NCBI GenBank assembly: GCA_029052375.1
Contig: JAIDJD010000298.1
Span: forward strand, 1 to 12,462
Source: Duncaniella sp.
GTDB taxonomy: Bacteria > Bacteroidota > Bacteroidia > Bacteroidales > Muribaculaceae
Reading direction: 5' to 3'
DNA: 12,462 nt
Each line of letters opens with the position of its first letter. The first letter of the stretch is position 1. Below the pieces are notes generated by a model. That model made no database searches. It worked only from the letters and a program-made list of their open reading frames with translations, and was not told the origin of the DNA. A program made the translations under genes and the position numbers. This document shows positions 6,899 to 12,462 of this stretch, piece by piece.

Positions 6899-6926
6899 GG
6901 CTGTGGTGTGGCGTTGAGATGTTGTG

Positions 6927-7712
6927 TCACTTGCGCGAGGGGCGCAGGAGCTCGGTCAGCTCTATGAACTGCTCTACGCTGAGCTGTTCGGGGCGCATGG
7001 CCAGCAGGGGCGAGTCGGGCATCGGGGCGCCCGGGGCCAGCAGGGGGCGCACAGAGTTGCGGATGGTCTTGCGGCGCTGTCCGAAGACGGTCTTGACCAC
7101 GGTCTTGAAGGCCTTCTCGTCGCACGGCAGGGAGGCGACGCCGTTGCGGCGCATGATGATGACTCCGCTCTGCACCTTGGGCGGGGGATTGAAGACCGAG
7201 GGCGGGACGGTGAAGAGATACTCGACGTCGTACCACGCCTGGAGCAGGACGCTGAGGATGCCGCGGGCCTTGGTGCCGGGGGCGGCGGCCAGACGCTCGG
7301 CCACCTCCTTCTGGAGCATACCCGAGCAGACGCGCACCTGGTCGCGGTACTCGAGGACGTGAAAGAATATCTGGGACGATATGTTGTAGGGATAGTTGCC
7401 TATCACCGCAAAGGGCTTGCCTCCGGGATAGACGTGGGCCAGGTCGAGCCTCAGGAAGTCGGCCTGGAGTATGCGTCCGTGGAGCTCGGGATAGTGATGG
7501 CGCAGGTATCCGACAGACTCCTCGTCTATCTCGGCCACCTTGACGTCGTGCCCTTCGGCCAGGAGATACTTGGTGAGGACACCCATGCCGGGGCCTACCT
7601 CTATGACTGGAAGCTCCTTATAGGGCTCAAGCGTGTCTGCGATGCGCTTGGCCACACTCTCGTCGGTCAGGAAGTGCTGTCCGAGCGCTTTCTTGGGGCG
7701 GACGTTGTTCAT
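6927..7712 (-). CDS. rsmA: 16S rRNA (adenine-1518/1519) dimethyltransferase
   Basis: This 261-residue S-adenosylmethionine-dependent enzyme dimethylates two adjacent adenines in the 3' terminal hairpin of 16S rRNA, a late check on small-subunit assembly; its loss gives kasugamycin resistance. It has the N-terminal KKALGQHFL, motif I EVGPGMGVLT (38-47), the acidic Glu61 after beta-2, ADFLRLD (84-90), and the catalytic loop GNYPYNISS (105-113). The C-terminal helical domain has the usual FGQRRKTIRN phrase. The ATG at 7712 gives the normal family start just before the conserved lysines. It lies upstream of mgtE with a 28-bp gap. No clear TAnnTTTG element is seen in the 118 bp before it; an AT-rich bulged hairpin lies there instead. 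Confidence 0.96.
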   Translation of the reverse strand: MNNVRPKKALGQHFLTDESVAKRIADTLEPYKELPVIEVGPGMGVLTKYLLAEGHDVKVAEIDEESVGYLRHHYPELHGRILQADFLRLDLAHVYPGGKPFAVIGNYPYNISSQIFFHVLEYRDQVRVCSGMLQKEVAERLAAAPGTKARGILSVLLQAWYDVEYLFTVPPSVFNPPPKVQSGVIIMRRNGVASLPCDEKAFKTVVKTVFGQRRKTIRNSVRPLLAPGAPMPDSPLLAMRPEQLSVEQFIELTELLRPSRK

Positions 7713-7738
7713 AGGGGGAAAGATTTGCTTATAAGGCG

Positions 7739-7775
7739 ATAAGATTTATATAATGCCTCAGCTTATATATCTTAT
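7739..7775. repeat. AT-rich imperfect inverted repeat upstream of rsmA
   Basis: ATAAGAT (7739-7745) and ATATAA (7748-7753) pair with TTATATATCTTAT (7763-7775). This gives 13 base pairs interrupted by a 2-nt bulge (TT), with a 9-nt loop. It stands in the 118-bp gap between the polyprenyl synthase stop and the rsmA start, on the transcription path to rsmA. It could be an operator, a leader hairpin or the 3' end of the upstream transcript. A related ATAAG copy lies just beside it (7731-7735). Confidence 0.4.
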
Positions 7776-7830
7776 ACGGTTTTAAATTCAAGAGACCTCT
7801 CAGACCTCTGCCAACTCTCAACTCAGAAGG

Positions 7831-8805
7831 CTACATTGTCCTCTCGAGGACGTAGTCGAGCAAGGCTGTCAGCGGGTTGGGCTCGGCCTCGGGGGCAAGG
7901 GCGGCCGCTATGGCCGCGCCCTCTTCGCGCAGGCGCCTCAGCGTCTCGCGGGCATAGTCTATGCCCCCGGCCTCGATGGCAAAGGCTATGAGCCTCTCTA
8001 TCTCGGCTTCGGAGAGCGAGTCGCGGCCCAGGAGCTCGCGCATGGCGGGGACATCAGGATGGCCAGACTTGAGGGCGCCGAGCAGGGGGAGCGTCACCTT
8101 GCCCTCGCGCAGGTCGTTGCCCGTGGGCTTGCCGAGGGTGTCGGAGGGATAGTAGTCGAAGATGTCGTCCGTAATCTGGAAACAGCGTCCGAAAATCTCG
8201 GCATAGCGGCGCAGGAGGTCGAGCCTGCCGTCCGAGACTCCGGCCGAGTAGGCGCCCACCTCGACACAGGCCACGAAGAGCGACGCGGTCTTGTGGGCTA
8301 TGATGTCGAAGTATGCCTCTTCTGTCAGCGAGTGGCCGCGGGCGTGGTCGATCTGTGTCATCTCGCCGAGCGAGAGCCTGGCGCCGAGCCCCGAGAGGGT
8401 CTCTATGACGCGGAGGTCTGCGGTCGAGGCCGCGAGCCAGAGCGCGCGCGACACGAAATAGTCTCCGGTGAGGACTGCGATATGATTGTCCCACAGGGCA
8501 TTGATGGTCGAGGCTCCGTGGCGCATATCCGAGGCGTCCACAACATCGTCGTGTATGAGAGACGCATTGTGGAGCATCTCTATGGCGGCGGCGGATATCT
8601 CTACCTGATAGCCTGCCGAGCCCCCGAGCAGGTCGGAGGTGAGAATGGCGAGCATCGGGCGCAGCTCCTTGCCGCGGTGAGACAGATGATGCCCCACCAC
8701 CCGGTTCATCAGGGGGTTGGAAGAGCCCAGGGTCCGGACTATAAGGTCGTGTACCTTGTCCAGCCTTGGGACGAGGGAGGTGCGGATGGCTTTAATCGGG
8801 GTCAT
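7831..8805 (-). CDS. ispB: Long-chain all-trans polyprenyl diphosphate synthase
   Basis: This 324-residue cytoplasmic prenyltransferase adds isopentenyl diphosphate units to an allylic primer, most likely to make the menaquinone side chain. Both Asp-rich motifs are intact: LIHDDVVD (Asp86, Asp87, Asp90) and ITDDIFD (Asp213, Asp214, Asp217). So are the substrate-binding GKELRP (45-50) and GKPTGNDLREGKVTLPLL (225-242). The residue five before the first motif is a small Ala81, as in long-chain synthases rather than farnesyl or geranylgeranyl enzymes. The product length cannot be told from sequence, so the symbol is by family only. A TTG at 8865 would add 20 residues, but the ATG at 8805 gives the usual family N-terminus, and the promoter's -7 box lies just upstream of it. 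The gene is divergent from polA. Confidence 0.93.
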   Translation of the reverse strand: MTPIKAIRTSLVPRLDKVHDLIVRTLGSSNPLMNRVVGHHLSHRGKELRPMLAILTSDLLGGSAGYQVEISAAAIEMLHNASLIHDDVVDASDMRHGASTINALWDNHIAVLTGDYFVSRALWLAASTADLRVIETLSGLGARLSLGEMTQIDHARGHSLTEEAYFDIIAHKTASLFVACVEVGAYSAGVSDGRLDLLRRYAEIFGRCFQITDDIFDYYPSDTLGKPTGNDLREGKVTLPLLGALKSGHPDVPAMRELLGRDSLSEAEIERLIAFAIEAGGIDYARETLRRLREEGAAIAAALAPEAEPNPLTALLDYVLERTM

Positions 8806-8814
8806 AACAAGATG

Positions 8815-8847
8815 CAAAATTACTAAAAATTCCGCAAAACCGCTAAA
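8815..8847 (-). promoter_or_regulatory. Promoter for polyprenyl diphosphate synthase
   Basis: On the minus strand, TAATTTTG (8822 to 8815) is an exact -7 element. With 21 bp spacing, TTTA (8847 to 8844) sits at the -33 position, three matches of four. The -7 box ends only 9 nt before the ATG at 8805, so the transcript would have a very short leader. This also excludes the upstream TTG start, which lies beyond the promoter. For polA on the other strand, TAATTTTA (8906-8913) is a possible -7 element, but no well-spaced -33 partner is visible. Confidence 0.55.
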
Positions 8848-8932
8848 TTTGCCGAAAATACTCAATTTTCAAACGGCGGGGTCCGGATTTGTCGGCATAA
8901 TTCACTAATTTTATCCTCCCAAAACACGATTT

Positions 8933-11716
8933 ATGGAAAAACGACTCTTCCTGCTGGACGCATACGCCCTCATCTACCGCGCCTATTTCGCCCTGATCAA
9001 GTCGCCGAGATTCACCTCGGCGGGCGAGAACACGTCTGCGGTGTTCGGCTTTGTCAACACTCTCGAAGACCTCCTGCGCAAGGAGAACCCCACGCATATA
9101 GCCGCCTGTTTCGACCCCTCGGGCCCTACATTCCGCCACGAGCAGTATGAAGACTACAAGGCCCAGAGAGACAAGCAGCCAGAGGCTATAACCTTTGCCG
9201 TCCCCTATATCAAGCGCATCCTCGAGGCCTACCACATACCGGTGGTTGAAGTGGCCGGATACGAGGCCGACGACGTGATAGGCACGCTCTCTCACCGCGC
9301 GGCCGCCGAGGGATACGATGTCTATATGGTCACCCCGGACAAGGACTATGCCCAGCTCGTGGCCCCGCACATATTTATGTACCGCGTGGCCATCCACGGC
9401 CAGGGCTTCGAGATAAGAGACGTCGAGAAGGTCTGCGAGCGATACGGCATAGAGTCGCCGCGCCAGGTGATAGACCTGCTGGCCCTCGAGGGTGACGCCT
9501 CGGACAATATCCCGGGATGTCCCGGCGTGGGCAAGAAGACGGCCCAGAAGCTGATAGCCGAGTTTGGCAGCGTGGAGAACCTGCTCGAGAACACGGACAG
9601 CCTCAAGGGCGCCCTGCGGCAGAAGGTGGCCGACAACGCCGACCGCATACGACAGTCCAAGTGGCTCGCCACAATATGCCGCGATGTACCCGTAGAGATA
9701 GACCCGGCCTCGCTCGAGCGCAGGCCCATAGACGCGGCGGCTCTGACGGCCATATACAGCGAGCTCGAGTTCAAGATCTTCATTGCCAAGCTGAAGGCCC
9801 AGCATCCAGAGGCTGACATCCCGGCCGCGGCCGCACCCGCACGCGAGAACGCTGGCGCCGAGCCGGTGCAGCGCAGTCTGTTCGACCTCCCTGCAGACGA
9901 CGCCAATGACTCCGAGGCTCCGCTAGAGGCCGGCAGGAGGGAATACCGCACAATCTCCACTCCAGCCGAGGCCGCCGAGACCGTGGCCTTGGCGGCAAAG
10001 TCGGCGAGCGTCGGAGTGGCCGCATATGCCGTCGGCGACAATCCTATATCGGCGCCCCTGCGCGGCCTGGCGCTCTCGACGGCCGACGGCGAGGGTGTCT
10101 ACATACACCTCGACACGGAGCCGTCTCAACGCGCCGGGGTCCTGGCCGCCATAGCGCCGCTCTTCTCTGCCGGAGGGCCTCTGCTGGTGAGCCACGACGT
10201 CAAGCGCGCATACCTCCTGCTCAAAGGGGCCGGCATTGAATGGGAGGCCCCGTGGTTCGACACCTCAGTGGCCCACTATGTCATAGACCCCGAGCGCAAG
10301 CACGACCTGGGCCAGGCGGCAGCCACGAGGCTGAGGGTGGCGCTCTGCGGTGTGCCCGCAGACCACAAGCCCGGGACCAACCCCAAGAAGCCCCTGAGCC
10401 GCGCCGAGGCCATGGCCCGCTACTGCGAGGAGGCCGACCTCAGCCGGCGCCTGCGCGCCCCTCTCGAGGCAGAGGTGGCCGAGAGAGAGATGGCCGGGCT
10501 GCTGTACGAGGTGGAGTTTCCTCTGGTGCGCGTGCTGGCCGAAATGGAGTGGACCGGCGTACGCATAGACCCCGCGGCGCTGCTGCAGATGGGCTCGAGG
10601 CTCAAGGACAGAATCTCCGAGATGGAACAGGAGGCCTATGCCATAGCCGGCGGAGAGTTCAACATCAGCTCTCCCTCGCAGGTGGGCACCGTGCTCTTCG
10701 ACCGTATGCAGATAGACCCCAAGGCCAAGAAGACGGCCAAGGGCCAGTATTCCACCACAGAACAGATACTCGAGAAGTATGCCGCCAAGGTGCCGCTGGT
10801 AGGCCTGATACTTAAAATCAGGCGCCTGCGCAAGCTGGTGGCCACCTATCTCGACGCACTGCCGGCACTGATCAATCCCCGCACGGGCAAGATACACACC
10901 TCCTTCAACCAGACGGTCACCGCCACAGGCCGCATATCATCCACCAACCCCAACCTCCAGAACATACCCGTCCGCACAGAGGACGGCCGGGAGATACGCA
11001 AGGCCTTCATCCCCGACCCGGGGTGTATCTTCATGTCGGCCGACTACTCTCAGATAGAGCTGAGGCTGATAGCAGACCTGAGCGGCGACAAGGATATGAT
11101 AGAGGCATTCCTCAGCGGCGACGACATACACCGCATCACGGCGGCCAAGATATACGGAGTGCCGCTCGCAGAGGTGACCGAAGACCAGCGCCGCCACGCC
11201 AAGACGGCCAACTTCGGCATCATCTACGGCATCTCGGCCTTCGGGCTCAGCGAGCGTCTCGGGATAGCCCGCTCCGAGGCCAAGGCTCTGATAGACGGAT
11301 ACTTCGCCACCTATCCCCACATACGCCAGTATCTCGACCAGTCCGTCATAGACGCGAGAGAGAAGGGCTACGTCACCACCCGCATGGGACGCCGCAGATA
11401 CCTGCCCGAAATCAACTCGCGCAGCGCCGTGGTGCGCGGCTATGCCGAGCGCACGGCCATCAACGCCCCCGTCCAAGGCTCGGCGGCAGACATCATCAAG
11501 GTGGCCATGGTGCGCATCTTCAACGAGATGCAGGCCCGCGGCCTGCGCTCAAAGATGATAATGCAGGTGCATGACGAACTCATCTTCAACGTCTGGCCCG
11601 ACGAGCTCGAGCAGATGCGCTCAATAGTCGAGCAAGGCATGGAGAACGCCTACCGCGGCGCCGTCCCCCTAATAGCCCAGGCCGGCACCGGCGCCAACTG
11701 GCTGGAGGCACATTAA
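8933..11716 (+). CDS. polA: DNA polymerase I with inactivated proofreading exonuclease domain
   Basis: This 927-residue repair and Okazaki-fragment polymerase has three domains in the usual order. The 5' nuclease (1-290) has AGYEADDVIG (108-117), TPDKDYAQL (134-142) and LEGDASDNIPGCPGVGKKTA (185-204), and looks active. The 3'-5' exonuclease-like domain (about 335-520) keeps the overall pattern but has lost the metal ligands. The DTE of motif I reads VAAYAV (362-367), the motif II Asp is Ala426 (HDVKRAYLLL), and the motif III YxxxD reads YCEEA (497-501). Only the motif III Tyr and an adjacent Asp502 remain. The polymerase domain (about 520-927) is complete: TATGRISSTNPNLQNIP, motif A ADYSQIELR with Asp704, O-helix RRHAKTANFGIIYG with Phe761 and Tyr765, and motif C QVHDE with Asp881. 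It should polymerise and remove primers but not proofread. Confidence 0.97.
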   Translation: MEKRLFLLDAYALIYRAYFALIKSPRFTSAGENTSAVFGFVNTLEDLLRKENPTHIAACFDPSGPTFRHEQYEDYKAQRDKQPEAITFAVPYIKRILEAYHIPVVEVAGYEADDVIGTLSHRAAAEGYDVYMVTPDKDYAQLVAPHIFMYRVAIHGQGFEIRDVEKVCERYGIESPRQVIDLLALEGDASDNIPGCPGVGKKTAQKLIAEFGSVENLLENTDSLKGALRQKVADNADRIRQSKWLATICRDVPVEIDPASLERRPIDAAALTAIYSELEFKIFIAKLKAQHPEADIPAAAAPARENAGAEPVQRSLFDLPADDANDSEAPLEAGRREYRTISTPAEAAETVALAAKSASVGVAAYAVGDNPISAPLRGLALSTADGEGVYIHLDTEPSQRAGVLAAIAPLFSAGGPLLVSHDVKRAYLLLKGAGIEWEAPWFDTSVAHYVIDPERKHDLGQAAATRLRVALCGVPADHKPGTNPKKPLSRAEAMARYCEEADLSRRLRAPLEAEVAEREMAGLLYEVEFPLVRVLAEMEWTGVRIDPAALLQMGSRLKDRISEMEQEAYAIAGGEFNISSPSQVGTVLFDRMQIDPKAKKTAKGQYSTTEQILEKYAAKVPLVGLILKIRRLRKLVATYLDALPALINPRTGKIHTSFNQTVTATGRISSTNPNLQNIPVRTEDGREIRKAFIPDPGCIFMSADYSQIELRLIADLSGDKDMIEAFLSGDDIHRITAAKIYGVPLAEVTEDQRRHAKTANFGIIYGISAFGLSERLGIARSEAKALIDGYFATYPHIRQYLDQSVIDAREKGYVTTRMGRRRYLPEINSRSAVVRGYAERTAINAPVQGSAADIIKVAMVRIFNEMQARGLRSKMIMQVHDELIFNVWPDELEQMRSIVEQGMENAYRGAVPLIAQAGTGANWLEAH

Positions 11717-11730
11717 GGCGCAAGCGCCTT
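11715..11730 (+). terminator. Hairpin over the polA stop codon, first unit of array B
   Basis: AAGGCG (11715-11720) pairs with CGCCTT (11725-11730) around CAAG. The stem begins with the last two bases of the polA TAA and is also the palindrome of the first 29-bp repeat unit. It could form the 3' end of the polA mRNA, but no T tract follows. Confidence 0.4.
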
Positions 11731-11940
11731 AGGTTTAAGGTTTAGGGCCTTGCGGCCTAAGGTTTAAAGTTTAGTACCTTGTAGGCTAAGGTTTAGGGTT
11801 TAGGGCCTTGCGGCCTAAGGTTTAAAGTTTAGTACCTTGTAGGCTAAGGTTTAAGGTTTAGGGCCTTGCGGCCTAAGGTTTAAAGTTTAGTACCTTGTGG
11901 CCTAAGGTTTAAAGTTTAGCAAGGCCTACAGCCTTCAGGC
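11716..11940 (+). repeat. 29-bp REP-like array behind polA, forward arm (array B)
   Basis: Seven units lie here, six of them exactly 29 bp (starting 11746, 11775, 11804, 11833, 11862 and 11891). Two kinds alternate strictly up to 11890. One begins GGCCTTGCGGCC and the other TACCTTGTAGGC, giving a 58-bp higher-order repeat; the seventh unit is a hybrid, TACCTTGTGGCC. All share TAAGG then TTTAAAGTTTAG or a close variant. The arm ends in GTTTAGCAAGGCCTACAGCCTTC, where AAGGC (11921-11925) and GCCTT (11931-11935) form a hairpin. It is the same family as the array at 1-335 and is matched by the inverted arm at 12371-12462. Confidence 0.92.
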
Positions 11941-12400
11941 AATCTCTATCGCATACTCACAAATAAATCAGACTAGATATGGAAGACTTCTCATTTGAGC
12001 GGCTTGTAGTCTACCAGTCCTCACGGAGATTGGTAGTTGATGTCTATGACATCCTATCCAAATTTCCGGACAGCGAGAGATATGGCCTCAAGGATCAGCT
12101 CAGGAGAGCGATTGTCTCTGTCCCCTCAAACATTGCCGAGAGCTGCGGACGTAAATCCTGCAAGGAAAAAATACACTTCATCGAGATAGCCTACGGCTCT
12201 CTGCTCGAAGCCTTCTGCCAGATTGAGATAGCCGTCGATTTAGGGTATGTGGGCGAAGACACTAAACTTGATATCAAACCCAATTTCATAAGCGTATCAC
12301 GCCTCCTCACAGCACTAAGCAACAGCTACAAAGAACATCTTAAGACATCATCCTAAACCGAAAATCCTCAGGCCACAAGGCCTTGCTAAACTTTAAACCT
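11905..12400. mobile_element. Candidate unit: four-helix-bundle gene bracketed by inverted REP-like arms
   Basis: The inner ends of the two arms form a perfect 23-bp inverted repeat: 11905-11927, AGGTTTAAAG then TTTAGCAAGGCCT, and its reverse complement at 12378-12400. Only the four-helix-bundle gene and short spacers lie between them. The outer boundaries are not visible, since the right arm leaves the window. No target duplication, transposase or integrase is seen, so calling this mobile is inference from its organisation and from the lower GC content of the gene. Confidence 0.3.
11979..12356 (+). CDS. Four-helix-bundle protein (23S rRNA intervening-sequence protein family)
   Basis: This 125-residue protein shows the family hallmarks in order: FERLVVYQSSRRL (6-18), FPDSERYGLKDQLRRAIVSVPSN (from 29), IAESCGRKS (52-60) and IAYGSLLEAFCQIEIAVDLGY (from 70). 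Members form small homopentameric bundles and were first found encoded within intervening sequences of 23S rRNA genes; the Avd accessory protein of diversity-generating retroelements has the same fold. The biochemical role of free-standing copies is unknown. There are no Asp/His nuclease motifs and no signal peptide. The gene is visibly less GC-rich than polA or rnhB and has no recognisable promoter in the 38 bp between it and the repeat array. It stands alone, enclosed by inverted 29-bp repeats. Confidence 0.9.
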   Translation: MEDFSFERLVVYQSSRRLVVDVYDILSKFPDSERYGLKDQLRRAIVSVPSNIAESCGRKSCKEKIHFIEIAYGSLLEAFCQIEIAVDLGYVGEDTKLDIKPNFISVSRLLTALSNSYKEHLKTSS

Positions 12401-12462
12401 AAGGCCGCAAGGCCCTAAACTTTAAACCTAAGGCCGCAAGGCCTTACTAAACTTTAAACCTA
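12371..12462 (-). repeat. 29-bp REP-like array, inverted arm (array C), runs off the window
   Basis: Units in the reverse orientation start at 12386 and 12415 (29 bp apart) and 12447 (32 bp). Each has CTAAACTTTAAACCT followed by AAGG and the hairpin GGCCGCAAGGCC, except that the last is cut by the window edge. The innermost part, GGCCACAAGGCC at 12371-12382, is a variant of the same hairpin. It is the mirror partner of the array behind polA. Confidence 0.9.

Noticed and set aside
11979..12356. Diversity-generating retroelement accessory gene (avd)
   Set aside because: The fold family is shared, but no reverse transcriptase, template repeat or variable repeat is in the window. The end of the window leaves this untested on the right.

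Overview
The window reads as chromosomal DNA of a GC-rich member of the Bacteroidales; a Muribaculaceae-like gut lineage is my best guess. The evidence is Bacteroidota-type promoters (TAnnTTTG at -7, TTTG-like at -33), lipoproteins with short signal peptides and a lipobox Cys, and the rsmA-mgtE gene pair. The family-level placement is inference only.

Layout. Positions 1-335 hold an array of 29-bp palindrome-containing repeats that points inward from both sides onto a strong terminator-like hairpin (228-274). A promoter (402-434) then serves an OmpR/PhoB-type response regulator (520-1230) that overlaps rnhB (1227-1817) by an ATGA junction. On the minus strand follow a beta-helix lipoprotein (1887-3290) and, upstream of it, a thioredoxin-fold lipoprotein (3342-4523). 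The latter is divergent from pldA, outer-membrane phospholipase A (4648-5517), and the two share a symmetrical pair of promoters. pldA converges on an rsmA-mgtE operon (7712 to 5531, minus), and a single hairpin holds both stop codons. A long-chain polyprenyl diphosphate synthase (7831-8805, minus) diverges from polA (8933-11716, plus). Directly behind polA is a second array of the 29-bp repeats (11716-11940), then a small four-helix-bundle gene (11979-12356), then the same repeats in inverted orientation (12371-12462, running off the end).

Most genes are housekeeping: DNA replication and repair (rnhB, polA), ribosome maturation (rsmA), magnesium uptake (mgtE), quinone side-chain synthesis and envelope lipid turnover (pldA). 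Several proteins have lost catalytic residues. The response regulator lacks its phospho-acceptor Asp, its acidic pair and its conserved Lys. PolA lacks the metal ligands of its proofreading exonuclease. The thioredoxin-like lipoprotein lacks CXXC.

The most unusual element is the repeat family. In both places where the window shows a complete arrangement, the repeats point inward onto a central insert: a terminator hairpin in the first case and the four-helix-bundle gene in the second. In the second case the inner ends form a perfect 23-bp inverted repeat (11905-11927 / 12378-12400). The organisation recalls REP sequences and their associated protein, but with a four-helix-bundle protein in the protein's place. 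That functional link is a hypothesis.
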